A stretch of DNA of 64,000 nucleotides from positions 28,420-92,419 of the forward strand of contig NZ_LUKZ01000014.1 of NCBI RefSeq assembly GCF_001633105.1. Reading direction: 5' to 3'. This document shows, piece after piece, positions 35,121-43,798 of the stretch (position 1 is its first letter; the number at the start of each line of letters is the position of its first letter). The notes below the pieces were generated by a model. It was not told the origin of the DNA, made no database searches, and was given only the letters and a program-made list of their open reading frames with translations. The DNA comes from Acidovorax sp. GW101-3H11. GTDB lineage: Bacteria; Pseudomonadota; Gammaproteobacteria; Burkholderiales; Burkholderiaceae_C. The position numbers and the translations under genes are program-made.

Positions 35121-35861
35121 TCAGCCGTTCATGCTCAGCAACTGGCTGGCGGTCTTGTCATTGGTCTCGGCGGTCTGCAGCAGGCGCATCTGCTGCTCGA
35201 ACTGGCGTGCTGCGGCAATCATCCCCACCATGCTTTCCACCGGGTTCACGTTGGAGCCTTCCTGCGCGCCCGACAGCATGCGGGCATTGGCGTCGTTGGG
35301 CATCGGGTCGCCCGATGCGGTGCGGAACAGGCCGTCGTCGCCGCGCTTGAGCGGGTCTTCGGCCGTGGGGGTGGCGAGCTTCAGGCGGCCAATCGCCTGC
35401 GCGGGCTGGCCTGCAGCCTTGGCAGTGATGGTGCCGTCGGAGCCCAGCGAGACCTCGGCCCCGGGGGGCACGTCAATGGGGGCGCCGCCATCGGACAACA
35501 CCGGCAGCCCGGTGGGCGTGAGCAGCTGGCCGCCCGCCGACACCTCGAAGCTGCCTGCGCGGGTGTAGGCCTCGATGCCGTCCAGGCCCTGCACGGCAAA
35601 CCAGGCGTTGCCTGCGGCCATCGCGTCGAGGTTGCGGCCGGTGCGCTGCACGGGGCCGGGGGTGTTGACGTAGCCCGAGGTGGCCTCCAGCGCAAACACG
35701 CGGGTCTTGGCGCCGTCGCCCTGCAGCGGCACCGACCGGAAGGTGGACATCTCGGCACGGAACCCGCCCGTGGACGCGTTGGCCAGGTTGTTGGACAGCA
35801 CGGCCTGCCGGTGGGCGGCGGCGTTTGCGCCCGTCATCGCGGTGTAGATGATGCGGTCCAT
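35121..35861 (-). CDS. flgF: Flagellar proximal rod protein FlgF
   Basis: 246 residues. It begins MDRIIYTAMTGANAAAHRQA with NNLANASTGGFRAEM, typical of FlgF rather than FlgG. The C-terminus holds SNVNPVESMVGMIAAARQFE and the terminal helix QMRLLQTAETND. It is a rod subunit exported by the type III system. The neighbours on each side are the hook gene flgE and the distal rod gene flgG. Confidence 0.94.
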   Translation of the reverse strand: MDRIIYTAMTGANAAAHRQAVLSNNLANASTGGFRAEMSTFRSVPLQGDGAKTRVFALEATSGYVNTPGPVQRTGRNLDAMAAGNAWFAVQGLDGIEAYTRAGSFEVSAGGQLLTPTGLPVLSDGGAPIDVPPGAEVSLGSDGTITAKAAGQPAQAIGRLKLATPTAEDPLKRGDDGLFRTASGDPMPNDANARMLSGAQEGSNVNPVESMVGMIAAARQFEQQMRLLQTAETNDKTASQLLSMNG

Positions 35862-35921
35862 GGGGGCTCTCCGGGGTCCTGGGTGGGGTCAGTGCAAGGT
35901 CAGCGGCCGGTTAGCGGACGG

Positions 35922-37202
35922 TCAGCGCAGGTTCACCAGGGTGGACATCACCTGGTCTTGCGTCTTGATGGTCTGGGCGTTGGCCTGGTAGGCGCGCTGG
36001 GCGGTCATCATGTTCACCAGCTCGGCCGTGAGGTCCACGTTGGAGTCTTCCAGCGCCCCCGAACGCAGCGAGCCGAAGTTGCCGTCGGTGGCGGTGCCCG
36101 CCACGGGCTGGCCCGATTCGAACGTGGCCACCCAGTTGTTGCTGCCCACCGAGGCCAGGCCCTGCGTGTTGCGGAAGCTCGACAGCGCCAGCTGGCCTTC
36201 GGCACGGGTCACGCCGTTGGAGTAACGGGTCATGATCATCCCGTTGTTCTCGATGTTGATGCCCGTGAGTTCGCCCGAGGTGTAGCCGTCCTGGCTCAGG
36301 TTGGACACGGCAAACTTGGTGCCGAACTGCGTCACCTTGTCCAGGCTCACGTCCACCGTGTAGGTGGGCAGGTTGTTGGGGTTGGGCGGCGTGGGGTTGA
36401 CGGTGAGCGGCAGCGAGAAGCCCGTGGCGGGCGGCGTGGCGACCGGGCCGGTGATGGCGCCGTTGTTGTCAAACGTGATCTGGCCGATGGGCGTGGCCAC
36501 CACGGGCGGCACGGCCGTAGGGTCGTCCAGCTGGTCGTACACGTCCCAGGTGTTGGCGGTGGCGGTCTTCTGGAAATACAGGCTCACGGGCTTGGCCACA
36601 CCCTGGCTGTCGAACACATTGATCGAGGTGCCATAGGTGGCGCGTGGCGTGGCCGGGATGGGCGGCGTGGCCGCCGGGTTGCCCGCCGCATCGGTGGCGC
36701 GTGCGTCCAGGTTGAAGGCGGCCGTGATGGTGGTGGTCTGCTTGGCGGGGATGGGCTCGGCCGTGGGGAACACCATGGGGATGGGGTCCGTACCCGAGCG
36801 CAGGCCGGTGACGGGGTCCACCGGGTAGCCCATCACCGAGGCGTTGTCGTTGGTGATCATGTTGCCTTCCTTGTCCAGCTTGAAGTTGCCGGAGCGGGTG
36901 TAGGCAGGCGTGCCATCGGGCAGCGTGAGCGTGAAGAAGCCGTTGCCGTTGATGGCCACGTCCAGGCTGTTGCCCGTGATCGTGAGGTTGCCCTGGGTGA
37001 ACTGCTGCGCCACCGCAGCCACTTCCACGCCGATACCGGCATTGGAGCCGCCCGCCGAGCCGATGGCCGAGGCCACCATCTCCGCAAACTCGGCTCGCGA
37101 GGCCTTGAACCCTACGGTGTTGGAGTTGGCAATGTTGTGCCCGATGACGTCGAGGTTCTTGCTGGCGGCGTTCAAGCCCGACAGGCCTTGCTGAAAACTC
37201 AT
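35922..37202 (-). CDS. flgE: Flagellar hook protein FlgE
   Basis: 426 residues from the ATG at 37200-37202 (MSFQQGLSGLNAASKNLDVI); a longer frame extends into flgD and is not used. The N-terminal HNIANSNTVGFKASRAEFAE motif, the central variable region (about 150-300) and the C-terminal NVDLTAELVNMMTAQRAYQA with NAQTIKTQDQVM identify the hook subunit. The spacing to flgD is 41 bases. Confidence 0.95.
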   Translation of the reverse strand: MSFQQGLSGLNAASKNLDVIGHNIANSNTVGFKASRAEFAEMVASAIGSAGGSNAGIGVEVAAVAQQFTQGNLTITGNSLDVAINGNGFFTLTLPDGTPAYTRSGNFKLDKEGNMITNDNASVMGYPVDPVTGLRSGTDPIPMVFPTAEPIPAKQTTTITAAFNLDARATDAAGNPAATPPIPATPRATYGTSINVFDSQGVAKPVSLYFQKTATANTWDVYDQLDDPTAVPPVVATPIGQITFDNNGAITGPVATPPATGFSLPLTVNPTPPNPNNLPTYTVDVSLDKVTQFGTKFAVSNLSQDGYTSGELTGINIENNGMIMTRYSNGVTRAEGQLALSSFRNTQGLASVGSNNWVATFESGQPVAGTATDGNFGSLRSGALEDSNVDLTAELVNMMTAQRAYQANAQTIKTQDQVMSTLVNLR

Positions 37203-37243
37203 GGTGTTCTCCTGATGGGGGCGGGAAAGGGGTTCGGGCCGGG

Positions 37244-37900
37244 TTAGACCAGGGCCTTGATCTGGCTGTAGGTGATGGTTTTGCCGTTGGCCAGCGTCAG
37301 CTTGAGCTGGCCGTCTTCGGCGCCTGCGGCCGTGACCTTGGACAGGGCCAGCGGTGTGCTCGACAGCTTGGTGGAGCCGTTGACGGCAGTGACGCGGAAC
37401 TGCAGCGCATCGGTGGTGCCGGTGTATTTGCTGGCGTCCCACTCGAAGGTGTGGCGGCCTGCGGCCTTGGCGCCCAGGTCGATGGTGTCCACCACCTGGC
37501 CGCCTGCGGTCGTGACCTCGATCTTCACGTTGGTGGCGGCCGAGGGAATCTCGAAGCCGCCCTTGCCCGCCTTGTCGGCCACGGCCAGGCTGGAACCGTC
37601 GGTCATCACGTTGCGCCCGATGAGTGCCGTGCCCTGCATGACCTGCAGCGAGTTGAACTGCTCGGCCATGCTCTGCATGGTCTGGTTGAGCTGCTGGATA
37701 CCGGTCACCGTGTTGATCTGCGCAATTTGCGAGGTCATCTGGGCGTTGTCCAGCGGGTTCATCGGGTCCTGGTTGTTGAGCTGCGCGACGAGCAGCTTCA
37801 GGAACCGGTCTTGCGCGGCGGCGGGGTCGGTGCCGGCATTGGCTTTGGTGCCGGTCGCGTCCGTGACCGTGGGGGCGCTGGTGGCGGAGTTGAGGATCAT
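37244..37900 (-). CDS. flgD: Flagellar hook cap/assembly protein FlgD
   Basis: 218 residues. The N-terminal export and capping part reads QDRFLKLLVAQLNNQDPMNP with LDNAQMTSQIAQINTVTGIQ, the strongest FlgD motif. The C-terminal beta domain carries AGRHTFEWDASKYTG. It caps the growing hook and is replaced by FlgK. It lies between flgC (19 bases) and flgE. Confidence 0.94.
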   Translation of the reverse strand: MILNSATSAPTVTDATGTKANAGTDPAAAQDRFLKLLVAQLNNQDPMNPLDNAQMTSQIAQINTVTGIQQLNQTMQSMAEQFNSLQVMQGTALIGRNVMTDGSSLAVADKAGKGGFEIPSAATNVKIEVTTAGGQVVDTIDLGAKAAGRHTFEWDASKYTGTTDALQFRVTAVNGSTKLSSTPLALSKVTAAGAEDGQLKLTLANGKTITYSQIKALV

Positions 37901-37919
37901 GGCGGAGTCCGTCCTGAAG

Positions 37920-38324
37920 TTATTGGCCCATCTGCAGGGTCTTGAGGAGCAGCGACTTGGCCGTGTTCATGACCTCGACGTTGTTCTGGTACGAGCGCGA
38001 GGCCGAGATCATGTTGACCATCTCCTCGACCGCGTTCACGTTGGAGTGCGTGACATAGCCCTGCTCGTCGGCCGAGGGGTGGGCGGGGTCGTGCACACGG
38101 CGGCCGGGCAGGTCGCTTTCGCTCATTCCGCTCACGCGTACACCGGCGGCGCTTTCCGCACCCATCTCGGCCGTCTGAAAAATCACCTGGCGGGCCTTGT
38201 AGGCCTTGCCGTCGGGGCCCGCCACGGCATCGACGTTGGCCAGGTTGCTGGCCACCACGTTGAGCCGCTGCGACTGCGCGCTGATGGCGCTGCCGGAGAC
38301 GTTGAAGATGGAGAACATGGACAT
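37920..38324 (-). CDS. flgC: Flagellar proximal rod protein FlgC
   Basis: 134 residues, the usual length. FNVSGSAISAQSQRLNVVAS with NLANVDAV at the N-terminus and SNVNAVEEMVNMISASRSYQ with NNVEVMNTAKSLLL at the C-terminus are the rod-protein signatures. It lies 33 bases after flgB. Confidence 0.95.
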   Translation of the reverse strand: MSMFSIFNVSGSAISAQSQRLNVVASNLANVDAVAGPDGKAYKARQVIFQTAEMGAESAAGVRVSGMSESDLPGRRVHDPAHPSADEQGYVTHSNVNAVEEMVNMISASRSYQNNVEVMNTAKSLLLKTLQMGQ

Positions 38325-38357
38325 GGTGTGGCTCGCTTTCTGTGCTGCGCTACTGGC

Positions 38358-38819
38358 TTACTGCCCCTGGATGGCGCTGAGCATGGTTTTGGCGCCGCCG
38401 TTGATGAAGCGCAGCGTGGCCTCATACCGCACGGAGTTGTCCACGAAGTTCGCGCGTTCGCGGTCCAGGTCCACCGAGTTGTTGTCCAGGCTGGGCTGCG
38501 TCTGCACCGTGTAGCCCAGGGCGCCCTGCCGGTCGATGCTGGCAGTGGTGGGCACGGTGGGCAAAGGCATGTGGCGCGGGTCGGTGGTGCCCGCCGTGCC
38601 ATGCGATCCGTTGGTGGCCAGGCGGGTGACACCCGAGCCCGTGCCCGAGGAGCCGATGCCCGTGGCTTCCCGCAGCGCGTCGCCAAACTTGAAGTCGCGC
38701 GCCACGTAGCCGGGGGTGTCGGCATTGGCAATGTTGCTGGCGATGGCGCGCTGACGTTCCGCACGCAGCACTAGGGCGTTGCTGTGAAAACTCAGCTGGT
38801 TGGTCATCTTGTCAAGCAT
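38358..38819 (-). CDS. flgB: Flagellar proximal rod protein FlgB
   Basis: 153 residues. The motif RQRAIASNIANADTPGYVAR with DFKFGDAL is diagnostic of FlgB. The ATG at 38817-38819 is used; an ATG four codons later is possible. It is the first gene of the minus-strand series, so a promoter should lie in the 213-base gap (38820-39032) shared with divergent flgA. That gap is locally AT-rich with T-runs near 38861 and 38896, but I could not assign a sigma-28 or sigma-54 site in it. Confidence 0.93.
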   Translation of the reverse strand: MLDKMTNQLSFHSNALVLRAERQRAIASNIANADTPGYVARDFKFGDALREATGIGSSGTGSGVTRLATNGSHGTAGTTDPRHMPLPTVPTTASIDRQGALGYTVQTQPSLDNNSVDLDRERANFVDNSVRYEATLRFINGGAKTMLSAIQGQ

Positions 38820-39032
38820 GTGTGCCTCACACCGTCGGTTGCAAAGTCGCCAGCCCCAGAGGCTTTTTTGGCGTTGCCTGATTATGGAAACCGCTGCTTT
38901 TTTCTAAAGCGCGAAGAGCGTGGAAATGGATGGGCAGTTCCGGGTTTTGGGCAGGCGCAGTCTGCCTATAGTTCCTGGTGTGAAATGGCCCCTGCCCCCG
39001 GTGGGCTGGCCACCCGATGCCCAGGAGGTCCC

Positions 39033-39830
39033 ATGTCCACTCCCCCCCGTTTTTTGTTTTCCCTCCCGGTTGTGTCGGGCCGCTCCTCCGCGCAGCGCCC
39101 CGCAGGTGCCGCTTGGCGGGCCCTGTGCCTGGTGGTGCTGGGCACGCTGGCCCTGGGCGCCGGTGGCGCTGCCCGCGCCCAGGCGGCGGGCGATCCCTCG
39201 GCGGACCTGGGCCCACTGACGCAGCGCTGGCTGGATGACACCCTGGCGCGCAGTGCGCCCACCGGGCTGCCCTTGCGCATGGAAGTGAGTGTTGGCTCAC
39301 TGGATTCGCGTCTGCGGCTGGCGCCTTGCGCGCGCGTGGAGCCCTATTTGCCCGTGGGCTCCCGCCTGTGGGGGCGTACCCGCCTTGGGTTGCGCTGTGT
39401 CGAGGGGGCCACCGCCTGGAATGTGTTCCTGCCGGTCACCATCAAGGCGTTTGGCCCGGCGTGGGTGCTGACGGGCAATGTGGCGCCCGGCGCTGTACTG
39501 ACCGCCAACGACGCCACCGAAGCCGAGGTGGACTGGGCCGCCGAAACCGCGCCGGTGATGGCGAACCCGGACCTCTGGGTGGGGCAGGTGGCCGCGCGCC
39601 AGCTGGTGGCGGGCCAGGCCTTGCGCCAGAGCATGGTGCGGGCCCCCATGCTGTTCCGCGCGGGGGCCCAGGTGAAGGTGGTGGCCCAGGGGCCCGGCTA
39701 CGCGGTCACGTCGGCAGGGCAGGCGCTGACAGCCGGGGCCGTGGGGCAAACTGTGCGCATCCGCATGGAGAATGGGCGCATCGTGAGCGGAATAGTGAAC
39801 GAAGGCGGGACAGTGGGCGTCACTCTTTGA
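39033..39830 (+). CDS. flgA: Flagellar P-ring assembly chaperone FlgA
   Basis: 265 residues from the ATG at 39033-39035, which has AGGAGG upstream. An internal signal-like hydrophobic segment lies around residues 28-50 (ALCLVVLGTLALGAGGAARA), somewhat far from the N-terminus, so the exported form may start at a later residue. The C-terminal SAF/ChapFlgA domain is seen as PGAVLTANDATEAEVDWA, VGQVAARQLVAGQALRQSMV and VRIRMENGRIVSGIV. It helps FlgI form the P ring in the periplasm. Confidence 0.92.
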   Translation: MSTPPRFLFSLPVVSGRSSAQRPAGAAWRALCLVVLGTLALGAGGAARAQAAGDPSADLGPLTQRWLDDTLARSAPTGLPLRMEVSVGSLDSRLRLAPCARVEPYLPVGSRLWGRTRLGLRCVEGATAWNVFLPVTIKAFGPAWVLTGNVAPGAVLTANDATEAEVDWAAETAPVMANPDLWVGQVAARQLVAGQALRQSMVRAPMLFRAGAQVKVVAQGPGYAVTSAGQALTAGAVGQTVRIRMENGRIVSGIVNEGGTVGVTL

Positions 39831-39852
39831 TGACGCCCCGGTGATAAATGGC

Positions 39853-39879
39853 TAAAGTCCGGGCCAAACGGGTCGAAAA
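39853..39879 (+). promoter_or_regulatory. Sigma-28 (FliA) promoter candidate for flgMN
   Basis: TAAAGTCC at 39853-39860, an 11-base spacer and GTCGAAAA at 39872-39879. Both boxes match six of eight positions of the enterobacterial FliA consensus (TAAAGTTT and GCCGATAA), with the consensus spacing. It lies 44 bases ahead of the flgM ATG. Confidence 0.65.
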
Positions 39880-39923
39880 CATTGCTACTGTGCCCCACAT
39901 CATGCGGGGTGGTGGAGAGAGCG

Positions 39924-40247
39924 ATGAAGATAGGTCAAAAACCGGAACTCCCGGGCGCATTGCCGCAGACGGGGCTTGCCAAGCAAGCCAAGACTCCTGC
40001 CAGCGCTGCTGAAGGAGCCACCAAAGACGCCCTGGCTGCAGCGTCAACCGCCGGTGTGCCCGTCACGGTTTCCATCGCTGCCCAAAGCCTGAACCCCGCC
40101 TCCCGCGTGGCCGGTGATTTTGATGCCGGCAAGGTCAAGGCAGTCCGCGCTGCCATCGAGAAGGGTGAGTTTTCTGTCGATGCCGAAGCCATCGCCGACA
40201 AGATGCTGTCCAACGCCCAGGAGATCCTGACCCGTTCGCGGGGTTGA
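39924..40247 (+). CDS. flgM: Anti-sigma-28 factor FlgM
   Basis: 107 residues from the ATG at 39924-39926. The N-terminal half is low-complexity and probably disordered, as in known FlgM proteins. The C-terminal sigma-binding segment has DFDAGKVKAVRAAIEKGEFS followed by VDAEAIADKMLS. It holds FliA inactive until the hook is complete and FlgM is exported. A sigma-28 promoter candidate directly upstream implies autoregulation through FliA. Confidence 0.92.
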   Translation: MKIGQKPELPGALPQTGLAKQAKTPASAAEGATKDALAAASTAGVPVTVSIAAQSLNPASRVAGDFDAGKVKAVRAAIEKGEFSVDAEAIADKMLSNAQEILTRSRG

Positions 40248-40288
40248 GCCCGCTTTGCAGACTGGCGCGATCCATCGCACAATGCGCC

Positions 40289-40663
40289 ATGTCGCTGGAA
40301 GAATCCCTCTCGGCTGTCGAGCAGCTGATCGATAAAGTCACCGCCGCCCTTCTCGCGGCAGACCCCCAATCCCTGGAACAACACAGTGTGGCCCTGCGTG
40401 ACGCAGCGGCCCTGTTTGCGCGCGCGCTGGAGCAATCCACGGCGCATGGGGTGCCGTTGCCTGCAGCGGTGCAAAAGCGGGTGGAAGTCATCAGCGGCAT
40501 GCTGGCGGTGCAGCGCGACAACCTCGCGCGCCTGTCGGCCGTGACGGACCGCCAGGCTGCGGGCCTTTTGCCTCCCTCCAATGCTGCATCGACCTATGGC
40601 GATGGGCTGTCAACGCGCGCGGCCAAGCCGGGCGTGGCGCGCATCTACCGTTCTGCAGGCTGA
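40289..40663 (+). CDS. flgN: FlgN-type flagellar export chaperone
   Basis: 124 residues from the ATG at 40289 (MSLEESLSAVEQL). It is almost entirely helical with the pattern of a FlgN chaperone, but sequence conservation is weak and the call rests partly on position, 41 bases after flgM. In the family it binds the C-termini of FlgK and FlgL and brings them to the export gate. It faces fliA convergently across a 77-base gap holding a weak GC hairpin. Confidence 0.75.
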   Translation: MSLEESLSAVEQLIDKVTAALLAADPQSLEQHSVALRDAAALFARALEQSTAHGVPLPAAVQKRVEVISGMLAVQRDNLARLSAVTDRQAAGLLPPSNAASTYGDGLSTRAAKPGVARIYRSAG

Positions 40664-40740
40664 TTGAGGGAGATGGACCTTGGCCCGGCGCGCCCTATGG
40701 GGCGGCGGGAAAATAAGGTCAATCCAAGGTAAATCCAAGT

Positions 40741-41457
40741 TCAATGCGCGCGCATCTTGGCGCGCAGGCGGGCGATGGACTGGCTGTGCAGCTGGCACAC
40801 CCGTGACTCCGTCACGCCCAGCACGGCTGCAATCTCCTTGAGATTCATGTCGTGCTCGTAGTACATGCCCATGATGTGCTGCTCGCGTTCGGGCAGGCTC
40901 TTGATGGCGTTGACCAGCGAGGTCTTGAGGCGCTGGTCGCGCAGCAGCTCGACCGGGTCGGCATCGGCGTCGGCGACATGGCGGTCCAGAAACCCGTCCT
41001 CGTCGTCGTTGCCGTGGGTCATGTCTTCCAGGTACACCAGCTGGGTGCCCCGGACCTTCCCCAGCAGGTTCTGGTAGTCGGGCAGGCTCATGCCCATTTC
41101 GCTGGCGATTTCCGATTCGAGCGGGCTGCGGCCCAGCTTCTGCTCCAGCCTGTGCACCGCGTGTTCGATGTCTTTCTGGCTCTTGCGCGAGCTGCGGCTC
41201 ATCCAGTCGCCCTCGCGCAGCTCGTCGAGCATGGCGCCCCGGATGCGCTGGGTGGCAAAGGTCTCAAACTGAACGCCCTGGGCGACTTCGTAGCGCGACA
41301 GCGCTTCGGCCAGGCCCATCATGCCGACTTGGATCAAGTCATCCAGCTCCACATTGGGCGGCAGCTTGGCGATCATGTGGTGCGCAATTCTCCGTACCAG
41401 CGGCACATGCTGGCGGATCATCGCGTCACGATCGAGCTGGCCTTTGGCGGTGTACAT
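40741..41457 (-). CDS. fliA: RNA polymerase sigma factor for flagellar operon, FliA (sigma-28)
   Basis: 238 residues. Region 2 shows QHVPLVRRIAHHMIAKLPPN and VELDDLIQVGMMGLAEAL. Region 3 follows from about 90 to 160. Region 4 shows LPEREQHIMGMYYEHDMNLK with EIAAVLGVTESRVCQLHSQS. It directs polymerase to late flagellar genes, for which candidate promoters occur upstream of flgM, both flagellins and fliS in this window. It is 27 bases after the FlhG-like gene. Confidence 0.95.
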   Translation of the reverse strand: MYTAKGQLDRDAMIRQHVPLVRRIAHHMIAKLPPNVELDDLIQVGMMGLAEALSRYEVAQGVQFETFATQRIRGAMLDELREGDWMSRSSRKSQKDIEHAVHRLEQKLGRSPLESEIASEMGMSLPDYQNLLGKVRGTQLVYLEDMTHGNDDEDGFLDRHVADADADPVELLRDQRLKTSLVNAIKSLPEREQHIMGMYYEHDMNLKEIAAVLGVTESRVCQLHSQSIARLRAKMRAH

Positions 41458-41484
41458 CAGATCAACTTCTCCGGAAAAATCAAC

Positions 41485-42282
41485 TCAATGGCTCCGGACA
41501 AAATGTGCAGGCATGTCTGCCAAGGTGCTGGAAGGCAGCGCAGTCAGCGATCCGTTCATGGTGCCCGCATTTTCCAGCAGTTGCAAGGCCAGGCGCTGAA
41601 GCTCCTGGGGGTTCTGTGTGGCGATGGTGGTGGTCCGTATGGGGCCCCCCAGGTGGCGCTCGGCGCAGGCCTGCAGCGTCATCAGCTGTGACTGGGCCTT
41701 GCGGCGCTCGGCGGCTGTGTTGCTGTGCAGCAAAGCGGCCACCATGCAGGGCAGCCCGGTGTGCAGGGCAATCTGCTTGAGGCTTTTGTAGCTGGTCATC
41801 ACGCCCGCCGAACCGCCGCCCATCACCACCAGTGGCACCGTGGCCGTGTGGGTCAGCAAGGGCCCCAGCGTGGAGGCGGGCGCGTGGATCACCATCAGGC
41901 CGTAGGTCCTGAAATAGGGCAGCAGGTCCTCCATGGGGGAGCGCGTGGTGTCGCCCGCCTTGCGGCTGAGATGCTGCAGGCCCTTGGCGGCCGGGATCAC
42001 CGCCAGCGAGGACGCGGTGGCCCCCAGGTTCAGCTGCGCGCCGTCGTTCCACGAGGCATGCTGCAGCAGGTGCAGCAGGCCCGGGCTGTTGTCTGTCTCC
42101 TGGGCCGTGCCGTCCAGCACCACCACGGGGTAGCCCAGCCGCTGCAGGCTGGCGCAGATCTGCCAGAGCGTTTCCAGCCCGCTTCCGGCGTTGCCCTGGC
42201 TGACCACTGCCAGCATGCGCAACTCGGCCTGCGGCGTGAAACTGTGCAGGCCGGCGGCCTGGTGAAAACCCAGATCAAGCAT
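41485..42282 (-). CDS. flhG: FlhG/MinD-like protein without a Walker A motif
   Basis: 265 residues in the position of flhG, overlapping flhF by 8 bases. The N-terminal strand and loop read LAVVSQGNAGSGLETLWQIC where true FlhG proteins have a deviant Walker A (KGGVGKS/T). Both lysines are missing. The following strand VVVLDGT keeps one acidic residue, while the Walker B-like strand reads LMVIHAPA, with His where Asp is expected. The fold appears kept but ATP binding and hydrolysis are doubtful. Normal FlhG controls flagellar number with FlhF. The gene symbol is by position and fold; the function may differ. Confidence 0.72.
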   Translation of the reverse strand: MLDLGFHQAAGLHSFTPQAELRMLAVVSQGNAGSGLETLWQICASLQRLGYPVVVLDGTAQETDNSPGLLHLLQHASWNDGAQLNLGATASSLAVIPAAKGLQHLSRKAGDTTRSPMEDLLPYFRTYGLMVIHAPASTLGPLLTHTATVPLVVMGGGSAGVMTSYKSLKQIALHTGLPCMVAALLHSNTAAERRKAQSQLMTLQACAERHLGGPIRTTTIATQNPQELQRLALQLLENAGTMNGSLTALPSSTLADMPAHFVRSH

Positions 42283-43798
42283 CGACCAGCCCCCCTTCGG
42301 TGATGGTGTCGGGAGAGTGCGAGAAGAAGAAGTTCAGGTCGGTGGCCTTGGGGTCGAACGCCGACTTGGCAGGGGCACGCATCGAGGTGCTGATGAGCTG
42401 GTGCGCGTTGGCGCGCTCCCAGTCCTCGGGCACGCGCTGGCCATTGGTCACGCCGCGCAGCACCATCTGGTGGCGGATCAGCGCGTCGATGGCGGGGCCG
42501 AGCTTCACGGCCTCGTCCACCTTGGACAGGATGGCCTGCTGCGAGCCGTCGGTCTTGAACGCGGTGAGCACGTCGTCCAGCGTGTCGCCATGGCAGCCGG
42601 CGTTGAGCACCAAGAGGCGGTTCACGTGGGGCAGGTCCAGCACGTCCAGCATGTCGCGCTTGCGCGGGTCGCGGGGCGCGACGCCGGTGGTGTCGATGAG
42701 CACCATCTTCTTGCCGGACAGCAGGCCCAGCAGGTCCTGCAGTGCGGCGCGGTCATGGGCCAGGTGGGCCACGATGCCCAGCATGCGGCCGTAGGTGCGC
42801 AGCTGTTCGTGGGCGCCCACGCGGTAGGTGTCGAGTGTGATCAGGCCCACGCTGCCGGGGCCGTGGATGCGCGCGCACATGGCGGCCAGCTTGGCCGTGG
42901 TGGTGGTCTTGCCCACGCCGGTGGAGCCCACCATGGCAAAGATGCCGCCTTGTTCGTACAGCGGGGGCTCGGCCTGGTCGGTCTTGAGGTTGCGCTCCAG
43001 CACCTCCATCAGCCAGCGCACCGATTCGGCGGCCGACAGATCTTCAGGCATGCGTTCGAGCACGGCGCGGGCCAGCGAAGGCGAGTAGCCTGCGCGGATC
43101 ATCTTGAGCATCAGGTTGGACTGGATCGGGTTCTGGCGCGCCTGGCCCAGCCAGGCCAGCGTGTTGAAGCGGTCTTCGATCAACTCCTTCATGGAGTGCA
43201 GCTCGTTCATCAGGCTTTGCTGGTTGTTCGACTGGATCAGGTGGGCGCTGGCCGCTTCCTGCCGACGGCGCGGGGGCTCGGGCGGGATGTCCATGGGGAT
43301 GGTGCGCAGCGGGTTGTGGCGCGCCACGGCCACGGCCGGGGCGGGCATGCGTTCGCGCTCCCGTTCAGGCTCCTGATCGCGGCTGCGCTCCGACAGCGTC
43401 GGGGCTTCCGCCGCGCCATGCAGGGCTTCGTGGCGGCGGCGCAGCATGCGCTCACGCACGTAGTCCTGGAAGGACAGCGTGCTCATCGCCAGCTGCTCGG
43501 TGTCTTCCTCCACCGGGTTGCGGCCCAGGCCTGCTGCCGCCGCCTGGCTGGCCAGGCTGGAGCGGGCGGGCTGCGTGCTGCTGCTGCGCGGCGCGCTGGG
43601 GGCCAGCAGCGGTGCGCTGGAGGTGTTGCCTGCACCACCACCGTCCAGCGCCGAGAGCGTGTCTTCGGCCGTCGCCACCACTTCGACGCCGTTGGCCGTC
43701 GGGCGGTTGGACAGGATCAGTGTGCCGTCGCCAAAGGCCATGCGCGCCTTGGCCAGAGCCTCCCGGGAGGTGGGGGCGGTAAAGCGTTTGATGTTCAT
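42275..43798 (-). CDS. flhF: Flagellar biosynthesis SRP-type GTPase FlhF
   Basis: 507 residues. It begins MNIKRFTAPTSREALAKARM, the FlhF B-domain start. A long, probably disordered region rich in Arg, Glu and Pro lies at about 60-190. The N domain follows, then the G domain with the P-loop GSTGVGKT at 291-298 and the TLDTYRVGAHEQLRTYG motif at 321-337. FlhF sets the polar site of flagellum assembly and recruits FliF. Its stop overlaps the start of the FlhG-like gene and its start overlaps the end of flhA by 4 bases. Confidence 0.93.
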   Translation of the reverse strand: MNIKRFTAPTSREALAKARMAFGDGTLILSNRPTANGVEVVATAEDTLSALDGGGAGNTSSAPLLAPSAPRSSSTQPARSSLASQAAAAGLGRNPVEEDTEQLAMSTLSFQDYVRERMLRRRHEALHGAAEAPTLSERSRDQEPERERERMPAPAVAVARHNPLRTIPMDIPPEPPRRRQEAASAHLIQSNNQQSLMNELHSMKELIEDRFNTLAWLGQARQNPIQSNLMLKMIRAGYSPSLARAVLERMPEDLSAAESVRWLMEVLERNLKTDQAEPPLYEQGGIFAMVGSTGVGKTTTTAKLAAMCARIHGPGSVGLITLDTYRVGAHEQLRTYGRMLGIVAHLAHDRAALQDLLGLLSGKKMVLIDTTGVAPRDPRKRDMLDVLDLPHVNRLLVLNAGCHGDTLDDVLTAFKTDGSQQAILSKVDEAVKLGPAIDALIRHQMVLRGVTNGQRVPEDWERANAHQLISTSMRAPAKSAFDPKATDLNFFFSHSPDTITEGGLVDA

